37,974 nucleotides of DNA from Oscillatoria sp. HE19RPO (GTDB taxonomy: Bacteria; Cyanobacteriota; Cyanobacteriia; Cyanobacteriales; Laspinemataceae). Location: positions 1-37,974 of the forward strand of contig NZ_JAMXOT010000135.1 of the NCBI RefSeq assembly GCF_024220515.1. The letters are read 5' to 3'. This document shows, in pieces, positions 9,601-15,985 of the stretch. Numbering within the stretch: the stretch's first letter is position 1; each line of letters begins with the position of its first letter. The position numbers and the translations under genes were made by a program. The notes under the pieces are model-generated. The model saw nothing but the letters and a program-made list of their open reading frames with translations. It ran no database searches and was not told the origin of the DNA.

Positions 9601-11384
9601 CACCCCCGACGAACGAGGAGGACAACTTTTTTACCCCGGTGATCCAACCGGCCCCTAACATCGACCCCCTGCCCTTACCGCCTTCGCCATCCAGTACACC
9701 GGAAACCCCGATCCCTGAACCCAGTGTTCCGACTTCTCCGGAACCCGATATCAGTGAGCCCATTCCGGTGGCAGAACCCGCACCCACTCCGGTGGCAGAA
9801 CCCGCGCCCACTCCGGTGGCAGAACCCGCACCCACTCCGGTGGCAGAACCCGCACCCACTCCGGTGGCAGAACCCGCACCCACTCCGGTGGCAGAACCCG
9901 CGCCCACTCCGGTGGCGGAACCTGAGACTCAGGGTCCGGGGGGCTTACCTGAACCCCCGATCGCCACCCCAGTTCCAGCAGAACCCGCACTCATGAATGT
10001 TCCCTCCTTGACTGAAACGGGCTATCCTTGGACACCTTCCCTAGGCGATCGGTTTATGGGGTCGCCGGGACTTGAAGAAAGCAAAGAACGGTCTGTGTCT
10101 GATATTTTGACTCAACCAGCCATTCTCAACTTGAACAATCGCAGCGATATCGATCGCCTGCTAGATTCCGGGGAAATAGAACTGGCGATTGAAATGGGCG
10201 ATCGCGTGTTTAGTGAGGACTTTGAGGAATATTTAGGGCAGAATATTAATCTTCCTTATTTATCCTTTGAGGCCATTCAAAACAAGCTCAGAGAAATGGA
10301 AAACTTGACGGGCAAAAATGCCGGTCTGATTTATGTATTTTCTAGAAATGAGCAATTAGATTTAGTCTTAATTCCCCCTGTGGGCAAACCGATTTACAAA
10401 AGTGTTCCTGAAGCCAACCAAGCCGTCCTTTTCCAAGAATTGCAGCGTTTACAGGGAGAAATTGGCAATGTCGCCAGACGGCGCACAACCAGTTATTTAG
10501 CCCCGGCCCAGCAACTCTATCAATGGATTATTGCCCCCTTAGAACCGGACCTTAAACGCTTGGGAATTGAGACGACCATTTTTAGTATGGATGCGGGATT
10601 GCGGATGTTGCCCATTGCCGCCTTACATGATGGGGAGCAGTTTTTAGTCGAAAAATACAGCCTCACCTTAATTCCCAGCCTGCATTTAACCGATGCCCGT
10701 TATAGCAACTGGAAAAGTACCGAAGTGTTAGCGATGGGATTGTCAGAATTTTCTGACCAATATCCGTTACCCGCGGTGCCGGTAGAAATTGACACTATTG
10801 TTAATCAATTATGGCCCGGTACTGGCTTCCTGAATGAAGCCGTCACCCTGGATAAATTGAAAGAACTGCGCCAACAAGAACCGTTCGGGATCATTCACCT
10901 AGCGACCCACGGCCAATTTAACGCGGGAGCGCGAGATAACTCCTACCTCCAGTTATGGGGGGAAAAATTACACCTGGACCGGATGCAGCAGTTACAATGG
11001 AACGATCCGCCCGTAGAATTGTTAGTGCTATCCGCCTGTCGCACGGCCATCGGAGATTTAGAGGCGGAATTTGGCTTTGCTGGATTAGCGGTGCAAGCCG
11101 GGGTTAAATCAGCCTTAGCCAGTCTTTGGTACGCCAATGATGCGGGGACTTTGGGACTGATGAGCGAGTTTTACCAAAACTTGCGATCGGCCCCGATTAA
11201 GGCAGAGGCATTGAGGAGAGCACAAATCGCCATGATTGGCGGGACTGTGCATCTGGAAAATGGGGCCTTGGTCGGGTCGTTCGGAAACGTAGAACTCCCA
11301 CCGGAGCTTTCACGCCTCGGGAATCGAGAGTTAAGACACCCCTATTATTGGGCGGGTTTTACAATGATTGGCAGTCCCTGGTAG
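6603..11384 (+). CDS. Secreted filamentous-haemagglutinin-type protein with C-terminal CHAT caspase-like domain
   Basis: A 1593-residue multidomain protein. A hydrophobic segment (residues 11-22) is followed at about 31-260 by the two-partner-secretion/haemagglutinin N-terminal domain with the signature NLYLINPAGILFGPTAQL. A long beta-helix-like region follows, with at least three related repeats at about 590-740 (DASSGSGDGGSITLTTETG-like). A proline-rich linker at about 973-1110 holds three copies of PEPTPPPDEE and six of PVAEPAPT. The last 300 residues are a CHAT domain with catalytic dyad His1436 (HLATHG) and Cys1479 (LSACRT). CHAT proteins are caspase-family cysteine peptidases; here one is tied to a secretion module, so it may act outside the cytoplasm. 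The ATG at 6603 is chosen because AGGAG at 6591-6595 precedes it and an upstream in-frame start at 6573 would lie inside the DUF928 gene. No TpsB partner transporter is in the window. Confidence 0.92.
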   Translation: MKSSWVMGPSTLLAVVCWWGVFLEAGRTQSIIPAVDGTGTQVTHDGDRFDIQGGSRSSDGSNLFHSFDRFGLDAGQTANFWANPDIQNIFTRVVGGNPSLIQGLLQVSGSQSNLYLINPAGILFGPTAQLNLTGSFFATTANSLGFNSGASFDVLGSSSYHSLTGSPNQFYFTQSQAGSIVNAGDLTVGSGEHLTLLGGTVLNTGTLTAPGGNITIASVPGPHRVRLSQEGMLLSLEFQAIAPSAEMGISPLQLPQLLTEGNLTQGHARGAVVNPDGTITLTGSNLSWAPESGTTIVSGEISVADGVQTGGTVTILGEKIGAIASTLDASGGNGGGEVYLGGDFQGGSRLPSADRTLISPDSTIRVDALSTGNGGRAIVWSDRLSGFYGNISARGGSDPFTPSQNGGFVEVSGKEHLIFEGIVDVSATHGSVGTLLLDPLNIIISNDEDDPSNVGDLLPNILAGEDDEFAEATITISAETLQNQSGNIILEATNDIRIANNVALEFVPGETIVLRADADNEGTGAFLMNPSSQIQAQGRNIEIFGANITVSTIDTSAEEDGGNISLTSSDGNIQARELISQSTGSGTGGNITLQAGGTGAINIQPGNLDASSASGDGGTITLTTETGDITTGEIISKSDGEGTAGDIILTAGGTGAINVSQGNAILDASSGSGDGGSITLTTETGNITTRTIVAKSDGEGSGGEISLNAAGEGRIIIQTGNARIDASSASGDGGLIELNTEGGDITSQDLSTNSNATPGNINLDASTGTLRLGGNINTNNLNVRANAIEATGNIATIGRGRLVIEPGSADRNVAVAAPTNNNLPNDTLILSDNLLNALTNRFNSIVIGRPDSTGNVTLYSAFNFNAPVTIAGGETLIGPNQDTNWTLTGPGRGTLSGYGNDMRFENIENLTGGSASDTFVFRDGARFGRLDGAGGNDRLDYSDYTGEVTVNLPQNIATGTSGAFNIENVTLPDEEPEPTPPPDEEPEPTPPPDEEPEPTPPPTNEEDNFFTPVIQPAPNIDPLPLPPSPSSTPETPIPEPSVPTSPEPDISEPIPVAEPAPTPVAEPAPTPVAEPAPTPVAEPAPTPVAEPAPTPVAEPAPTPVAEPETQGPGGLPEPPIATPVPAEPALMNVPSLTETGYPWTPSLGDRFMGSPGLEESKERSVSDILTQPAILNLNNRSDIDRLLDSGEIELAIEMGDRVFSEDFEEYLGQNINLPYLSFEAIQNKLREMENLTGKNAGLIYVFSRNEQLDLVLIPPVGKPIYKSVPEANQAVLFQELQRLQGEIGNVARRRTTSYLAPAQQLYQWIIAPLEPDLKRLGIETTIFSMDAGLRMLPIAALHDGEQFLVEKYSLTLIPSLHLTDARYSNWKSTEVLAMGLSEFSDQYPLPAVPVEIDTIVNQLWPGTGFLNEAVTLDKLKELRQQEPFGIIHLATHGQFNAGARDNSYLQLWGEKLHLDRMQQLQWNDPPVELLVLSACRTAIGDLEAEFGFAGLAVQAGVKSALASLWYANDAGTLGLMSEFYQNLRSAPIKAEALRRAQIAMIGGTVHLENGALVGSFGNVELPPELSRLGNRELRHPYYWAGFTMIGSPW
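9519..9608 (+). repeat. Three tandem 30-bp repeats coding for DEEPEPTPPP
   Basis: The 30-base unit beginning GATGAAGAACCTGAACCCAC occurs three times in phase with the reading frame, nearly without change, within the proline-rich linker of the CHAT protein. Near-identity at DNA level points to recent expansion. Confidence 0.85.
9765..9908 (+). repeat. Six tandem 24-bp repeats coding for PVAEPAPT
   Basis: Six consecutive 24-base units starting CCGGTGGCAGAACCC, differing mainly at one third-position base, with a seventh degenerate copy after 9908. The units code for an extended proline/alanine spacer just before the CHAT portion. Copy number is likely to vary by slippage or recombination without breaking frame. 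Confidence 0.85.
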
Positions 11385-11456
11385 TAATTAAGAATTAGGA
11401 ATTGAGAATTGAACTTCTCGGCTGTCTTAATTCTTAATTCTTAATTCTTAATTCTT
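11385..11456. repeat. Heptamer repeat (TTAATTC) forming an imperfect hairpin between the CHAT and CHASE2 genes
   Basis: Four tandem TTAATTC-type units at about 11427-11455 face a degenerate copy of their complement at about 11386-11411, giving a stem of about 27 positions with three mismatches and a short loop containing TCTCGGCTGTC. Short heptamer repeats of this sort are common in cyanobacteria. Its place between two co-directional genes could lower expression of the downstream kinase or protect the upstream message. Confidence 0.6.
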
Positions 11457-11463
11457 ACATTCT

Positions 11464-13650
11464 ATGTGGGCCAAGGTTAAGCTAAAAATTTGGGAATGGC
11501 GCAGAGTGTCAATCCTCGCACCGACGGTAGCGGGATTGGTGATTTTGCTGCGAATGAGTGGGGTATTACAGGCACTGGAATTATCAACCCTAGATGTATT
11601 ATTTCAGCTTCGGCCTGTGCCGCCCCCCGACCCTCGGATTTTGATTATTGGAATTAATGAAAATGATTTGACTACTTTGGGAACCTGGCCGATCCCCGAT
11701 GATGTCCTGGCGGAATTACTTGAAAAAATCAAGGCCCAGGAACCGAGAGCGATCGGTTTAGATATCTATCGGGATTTGCCGGTAGAACCCGGGTTTGAGC
11801 AATTAAAAACGGTGTTGGAAACAACCCCGAATTTGATTGGAATTCGCAAAGTGGTAGGGAATCAACAGCAAGCGGAGATTGCACCGTCTCCCATTCTGAA
11901 TAGCCTCGAACAGGTGGGGGCGAATGATTTTCCCTGGGATATGGATAATAAAATTCGTCGTGGGTTTTTATATTTGAGCGATGAAGAGGGAACACTCGTC
12001 TTTAGCTTTGCTTTTAAGTTGGCCATGATTTATCTGGAGGGAGAAGGAATTGCTCCCCAGATGAAAGATGAGACTAGCATTGAATTAGGAAAAGCAGTAT
12101 TTTTCCCTTTTAGCGCTTATGATGGCGGTTACGTCCGCGCATCAGATGAAGGCTATCAAATTTTGTTAAATTATCGCGGACCCCAAGGGAGTTTTGAAAG
12201 CATCTCTTTGATGGATGTGTTAGAGAATCAAATTCCGCCGGATTTAATGCGCGATCGCATCGTGTTAATTGGTTCGACGGCCATTAGTCTGAAAGATTTT
12301 TCCTTAACGCCTTATAGTAATACCTTATCGGGCATTCCGGAAGCGATGGCGGGGATAGAAATTCATGCCAATCTGACCAGTCATCTGATTGCAACGGCCC
12401 TAGAGAGTGAATCAACCATTCACACCGCCTCTGAGGGGATAGAATGGCTGTGGATTTTTCTATGGGGGGTGATTGGCGCTGGATTTACCTGTCAGTGGCG
12501 AGATATTAAAGGGTTACCCTATATCTCTTTTCCCCGGACTGGGGTGATGATTTCCCTAGCCACCTTGGTATTAATCGTGACGGTTTATAGTGCGTTTAGA
12601 CTCAGTTGGTGGATTCCCCTTGTTCCTCCGTTGTTAGCGTTAATCGGGTCAGCGATTGCGACAATTGGTTATACGCTTTTAGAAAACCTCCAGTTGTCCT
12701 ATAAACAAATTGAAGAGTATTCGCGCACCTTAGAGGTGAAAGTCGAACAACGGACCGTGGAATTACGAGATAAAAATCAACAGCTTAAACTCACCCTGGA
12801 ACAGTTAAAAGCGGCTCAAAAACAAATGATTGCCCAGGAAAAATTGGCTTCTCTCGGTTCCCTGGCCGCAGGCATTGCTCATGAAATTAGAAATCCCCTC
12901 AACTTCGTCAATAACTTTGCTTCGATTTCCGTGGATTTAACCGAAGAACTGATTGAAGAACTGGATAATCCTCGGGAGAATTTAGAAGACTTAGATTTAG
13001 AATATCTCAATGAAACTTTGACAGACTTAAAAGATAGCGTGGTGGATATCAAACAGCATGGAGAAAGAATAGAAAAAATTGTTGAGGGAATGCTGCTGCT
13101 ATCTCAGGCTGAACGAGGCCAGCGATCGCGGGTCAATCTTCATGCGATCTTAAGTGAGGCCATTGAGTTAGCCTCCCACAATTACCAGAATAAAGACCCG
13201 AATTTTTCGATTGCGATCGAAACCGATTATGATGAAGCAATCAGTGAGATCTATATTGTACCCCAGGATATGAGCCGTGCCTTTCTGAATCTCGTCAATA
13301 ACGCCTGTTACGCCCTGTATGAGAAATACCAAGCTGATCCCGATGGATATCGCCCTACCCTCACAGTAAAAACCCGTACAAGCAGCGATCGCCCCACGGA
13401 ACCAGCAAGGGACCCCTGGGTAGAAATCCGGATTCGAGATAATGGTCCTGGGATTCCCGAAAACATCCTGGATCAAATCTTTAATCCATTTTTTACCACC
13501 AAACCTACGGGAGAAGGTACGGGTTTAGGTTTATCTCTAACATACGAAACCATCGTCGGACAGCATGGCGGACAGCTAGAGGTCAATAGTCACCCCGGAG
13601 ATCATACCGAATTTATGATTCTCTTACCCCAAGCCAACCCCTCTAACTAA
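11464..13650 (+). CDS. CHASE2-domain sensor histidine kinase
   Basis: A 728-residue membrane kinase. A first membrane helix (about residues 15-35) leads into an extracytoplasmic CHASE2 sensor domain (about 40-310; signature stretches TLDVLFQLRP, IIGINENDLTTLG, DRIVLIGSTAISLKD). Three helices follow at about 325-405, then a coiled coil (YSRTLEVKVEQRTVELRDKN). The HisKA domain carries phospho-accepting His473 in AAGIAHEIRNPLNF. The ATPase domain has N box LNLVNNACYAL, G1 IRDNGPGIP and G2 GEGTGLGLSL. No receiver domain is attached; the next gene supplies one. The start at 11464 has no obvious ribosome site, but it places the first membrane helix correctly. Its ligand is unknown; the location suggests it governs the preceding CHAT protein or shares its signal. 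Confidence 0.93.
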   Translation: MWAKVKLKIWEWRRVSILAPTVAGLVILLRMSGVLQALELSTLDVLFQLRPVPPPDPRILIIGINENDLTTLGTWPIPDDVLAELLEKIKAQEPRAIGLDIYRDLPVEPGFEQLKTVLETTPNLIGIRKVVGNQQQAEIAPSPILNSLEQVGANDFPWDMDNKIRRGFLYLSDEEGTLVFSFAFKLAMIYLEGEGIAPQMKDETSIELGKAVFFPFSAYDGGYVRASDEGYQILLNYRGPQGSFESISLMDVLENQIPPDLMRDRIVLIGSTAISLKDFSLTPYSNTLSGIPEAMAGIEIHANLTSHLIATALESESTIHTASEGIEWLWIFLWGVIGAGFTCQWRDIKGLPYISFPRTGVMISLATLVLIVTVYSAFRLSWWIPLVPPLLALIGSAIATIGYTLLENLQLSYKQIEEYSRTLEVKVEQRTVELRDKNQQLKLTLEQLKAAQKQMIAQEKLASLGSLAAGIAHEIRNPLNFVNNFASISVDLTEELIEELDNPRENLEDLDLEYLNETLTDLKDSVVDIKQHGERIEKIVEGMLLLSQAERGQRSRVNLHAILSEAIELASHNYQNKDPNFSIAIETDYDEAISEIYIVPQDMSRAFLNLVNNACYALYEKYQADPDGYRPTLTVKTRTSSDRPTEPARDPWVEIRIRDNGPGIPENILDQIFNPFFTTKPTGEGTGLGLSLTYETIVGQHGGQLEVNSHPGDHTEFMILLPQANPSN

Positions 13651-13692
13651 CCCCTTCAATTCATCCTTTAATCCCTATAATCGGAGTAAGCT

Positions 13693-14943
13693 ATGCCACC
13701 CAAAATTTTATTTGTAGATGATGAACCTTCCTTTGAAAAATTAATTAGAAGGCAATTTCGCAAGCAGATTCGCTCAGAACAATATGAATTTATATTTGCC
13801 GGGAATGGCGTAGAAGCCCTGGAAGCCTTACAAGATGATGCTGAAATTAGGGTGACCATCACTGATATTAATATGCCCCAAATGAATGGCCTAACCTTAC
13901 TCGAAAAAATCCGCGAACTCGATTCCAGCATCGAAACGGTAGTCGTGTCCGCCTACAGCGATATGAAAAATATTAGAACCGCCATGAATCGGGGGGCTTT
14001 TGACTTTCTGACTAAACCCATTGATTTTGAAGACTTAGAAATTACCATAAATCGAGCCTTAAGTGAAGTCCAAAAACTTAGGGAAGACCGCAAAAAACTA
14101 TTGGATGCTCAAACCCAAATGATCCAAAATGAAAAAATGACCGCTTTGGGTCAATTAGTGGCAGGGGTCGCCCATGAAATTAATAACCCTGTGGGGTTTA
14201 TTGCCAGTAATATTGAAATTGCTGAGGATTATATGAATGGACTCATTGAACTGATTCAGTCTTATCAAGGGAAATTTCCCGAACCGGGAGAAGATATTAC
14301 TGAGAAAATTCACGAAATTGACCTAGACTACATTGTGAATGACGTTCCCGAAGTGATTGCTTCCATGAAAGAAGGCAGCGATCGAATATGTTATTTGAGT
14401 AATTCATTACGGACCTTTTCCCGGTCTGATACAACCACAAAAATCCCGTTTAATATTCATGATGGCATCGATAGCACCCTGTTAATTTTAAAACATCGAT
14501 TAAAGTCTAGTGAAGTCAGACCCTCTATTGAAGTAAAAAAAGACTATGCGGAATTTTCTCCGGTAATTTGCTATCCGGGACAATTGAATCAGGTTTTTAT
14601 GAATTTAATTGCCAATGCTATTGATGCCCTAGATGAGGCCAGCGTCGGACGGGATTGGGCCGAAATGATGAAAAACCAGCCCAATATCATCACCATTCGC
14701 ACTTATCCGATTGAGGGCGATCGCGTGGCCATTTCCATTGCCGATAACGGTCCGGGGATGAGTGAGGAAGTGATGGCCCGAGTCTTTGAATACTTATATA
14801 CCACCAAACCCGTCGGTACCGGCACTGGCCTAGGCTTATACATTAGTCATCAAATTATCGCCGACAATCATGGAGGACAATTACGCTGTGTGAGTGCGCC
14901 AGGACAGGGAGCAGAATTTATTATTGAAATCCCGATGAAATAG
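13693..14943 (+). CDS. Hybrid response regulator/histidine kinase (receiver first)
   Basis: A 416-residue soluble protein. Residues about 4-120 are a receiver domain with acidic pair D9/D10, phospho-accepting Asp58 (ITDINMPQMNG) and Lys108 (FLTKPID). A helical linker leads to a HisKA domain with His161 (VAGVAHEINNPVGF), then an ATPase domain with N box MNLIANAIDAL, G1 IADNGPGM and G2 GTGTGLGL. It follows the CHASE2 kinase by 42 bases, with a GGAG ribosome site at 13683-13686. The likely phosphate path is CHASE2 His473 to Asp58, which would then switch this protein's own kinase; its output partner is not in the window. There is no DNA-binding domain, so any effect on transcription needs another protein. 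Assignment of domains is firm, the relay is inference. Confidence 0.92.
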   Translation: MPPKILFVDDEPSFEKLIRRQFRKQIRSEQYEFIFAGNGVEALEALQDDAEIRVTITDINMPQMNGLTLLEKIRELDSSIETVVVSAYSDMKNIRTAMNRGAFDFLTKPIDFEDLEITINRALSEVQKLREDRKKLLDAQTQMIQNEKMTALGQLVAGVAHEINNPVGFIASNIEIAEDYMNGLIELIQSYQGKFPEPGEDITEKIHEIDLDYIVNDVPEVIASMKEGSDRICYLSNSLRTFSRSDTTTKIPFNIHDGIDSTLLILKHRLKSSEVRPSIEVKKDYAEFSPVICYPGQLNQVFMNLIANAIDALDEASVGRDWAEMMKNQPNIITIRTYPIEGDRVAISIADNGPGMSEEVMARVFEYLYTTKPVGTGTGLGLYISHQIIADNHGGQLRCVSAPGQGAEFIIEIPMK

Positions 14944-14980
14944 GGGATCGCCTCCCCGGCCCTTCCATCCTGACTGTAGG

Positions 14981-14999
14981 GACAAGGCACTCCCTTGTC
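14981..14999. repeat. Short hairpin GACAAGG-CACTC-CCTTGTC
   Basis: A 7-bp stem with a 5-base loop lies 38 bases after the receiver-kinase stop. It resembles dispersed hairpin repeats common in cyanobacterial gaps. No T run follows, so use as a terminator is doubtful. Confidence 0.4.
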
Positions 15000-15017
15000 T
15001 TCCTCCCAGGATTGCTG

Positions 15018-15084
15018 AGAAACCGGGTTTCTCCAGAAAATCTGTAGCAATTAGCAGCAACTCTGAAGCAGAAACCCGGTTTCT
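15018..15084. repeat. Inverted pair of AGAAACCGGGTTTCT elements
   Basis: AGAAACCGGGTTTCT at 15018-15032 is matched by its exact reverse complement at 15070-15084, with a 37-base middle. Each half is itself nearly palindromic, so cruciform or alternative hairpins are possible. It looks like a dispersed intergenic element of filamentous cyanobacteria. Confidence 0.65.
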
Positions 15085-15094
15085 TGTCCTAGGC

Positions 15095-15262
15095 ATGAAA
15101 TTTGATACAGGCGTTCTAGGCGATCGCTGGGATGGGATCACCTCCCTTCAATTAGATGATCCCTATTATTCGGCGATCGACAATAGACTGACAAAATGCA
15201 AAGGAAAGCCCGGTCTTGTGATTGAAATCACAGACCCGGATCTGGATGATGTTAAATTTTAA
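15095..15262 (+). CDS. Possible small hypothetical protein, 55 residues
   Basis: An ATG at 15095 opens a 55-codon frame ending TAA at 15260-15262. The product starts MKFDTGVLGDRWDG and ends in an acidic tail EITDPDLDDVKF. Composition is protein-like, with mixed acidic and hydrophobic residues and a HIP1-type site within it, but no clear ribosome site precedes it and no family is recognised. It could be a remnant of a larger gene. Low certainty. Confidence 0.3.
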   Translation: MKFDTGVLGDRWDGITSLQLDDPYYSAIDNRLTKCKGKPGLVIEITDPDLDDVKF

Positions 15263-15388
15263 GTAAAGCCAAAATCAAAAGAGGTATTGTCAATAAAACT
15301 TCACAAATTTAGGCAAAAAAATATCGAGTAACGCCTACTCTCGGGCTAGGAGAATCATGAAAAAGACTTGTTTTAAAAATTTTTTAAA

Positions 15389-15416
15389 TATATTACAATT
15401 ATTTGATTGTAATATA
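15389..15416. promoter_or_regulatory. AT-rich inverted repeat with 11-bp arms upstream of the dynamin cluster
   Basis: TATATTACAAT (15389-15399) is the exact reverse complement of ATTGTAATATA (15406-15416), separated by six bases. It stands about 60 bases before the candidate first ORF of the dynamin cluster, which suits an operator or a leader hairpin. The following sequence has no T run. Confidence 0.45.
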
Positions 15417-15472
15417 AACCCATGAAAATGCGGTAAAATGTTTAATCTAAATGAAGGAGGTAAGTGAGTTAA

Positions 15473-15631
15473 ATGGTTTCCAGCAATATCCAATTTCTGA
15501 GGGAAATGAACTTGCCAGGATTGAGGAGAGAAGCGTACAATAAAAGCGGAAAAAGTGACCTGATTGGGAGCCAAATTTTTCAACCCAGGGTTGAAATTTA
15601 TTGTATAGAGAGGGTGAAGGCAGATGAATAA
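15473..15631 (+). CDS. Candidate 52-residue protein overlapping the dynamin-cluster membrane protein gene
   Basis: The ATG at 15473 is preceded by a near-ideal ribosome site AAGGAGGT at 15454-15461, with a rather long 12-base gap from the GGAGG core. The frame runs 52 codons, starting MVSSNIQFLREMNLPGLRR, and its stop overlaps the next gene by eight bases (stop at 15629-15631, next ATG at 15624), an arrangement typical of translational coupling. The product is small, basic in the middle and has no signal peptide or membrane helix. No family is recognised. It may be a true small protein or simply a leader peptide that loads ribosomes onto the next gene. Confidence 0.45.
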   Translation: MVSSNIQFLREMNLPGLRREAYNKSGKSDLIGSQIFQPRVEIYCIERVKADE

Positions 15632-15974
15632 CAAACGCAACCCAGACCCAGAAAAACAAAATCGGCAAAAGGAACTCGCAGAGCGAGAACGAGAAATTGC
15701 AGAGCGAGAGCGATCGCTGCGACTGCGGGAAATGGAGATGGAGCTATACAAAGGAGAACCTCCGCTATATCAAACCCTTAAAGAAGAACCCGTTGAATCG
15801 AAACTGCAACGCTGGGGAAGAAAACTCAAACGGGTGGGAAAGTATGCCCTGATGGTGGTGGTGGTGTTTGCCGCTGTTCGGGTGGGAACGATGGTGGCGA
15901 GTGCGGTGATTGTTGGGGCGATCGCTTGGGTCGGTTACAAACTTTTTTTTGACTCAGATAAACCTAATAAATAG
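15624..15974 (+). CDS. Small coiled-coil membrane protein in the dynamin cluster
   Basis: A 116-residue hypothetical protein. Residues about 12-42 form a strongly charged helix rich in ERE/AERER repeats, probably a coiled coil. A basic stretch (KLQRWGRKLKRVGK) precedes a long hydrophobic region, about residues 73-109, big enough for two short membrane helices or one long hairpin, and the C-terminus is short and charged. It would thus be membrane-anchored with a cytoplasmic coiled coil. It overlaps the 52-codon candidate ORF by eight bases and ends 11 bases before the first dynamin gene, so it is clearly part of that message. Given its place it may recruit or regulate the dynamins at the membrane; this is inference. 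The start at 15624 has AGAGGG nine bases upstream. Confidence 0.82.
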   Translation: MNNKRNPDPEKQNRQKELAEREREIAERERSLRLREMEMELYKGEPPLYQTLKEEPVESKLQRWGRKLKRVGKYALMVVVVFAAVRVGTMVASAVIVGAIAWVGYKLFFDSDKPNK

Positions 15975-15985
15975 AGGAAATACCA

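Noticed and set aside
8321-9990. Several long frames on both strands inside the CHAT-haemagglutinin gene, including a 320-codon minus frame
   Set aside because: They arise from repetitive, biased codons of the large gene; none has a ribosome site or domain signature.
15357-15425. A 22-codon ORF (MKKTCFKNFLNILQLF...) with AGGAG before it
   Set aside because: Too short and overlapping the AT-rich inverted repeat; no way to tell it from chance.
15335-15751. A 138-codon minus-strand frame rich in serine/arginine
   Set aside because: It is antisense to the charged coiled-coil gene and the SRSRS string is just the complement of the GAGCGAGA repeat coding there.
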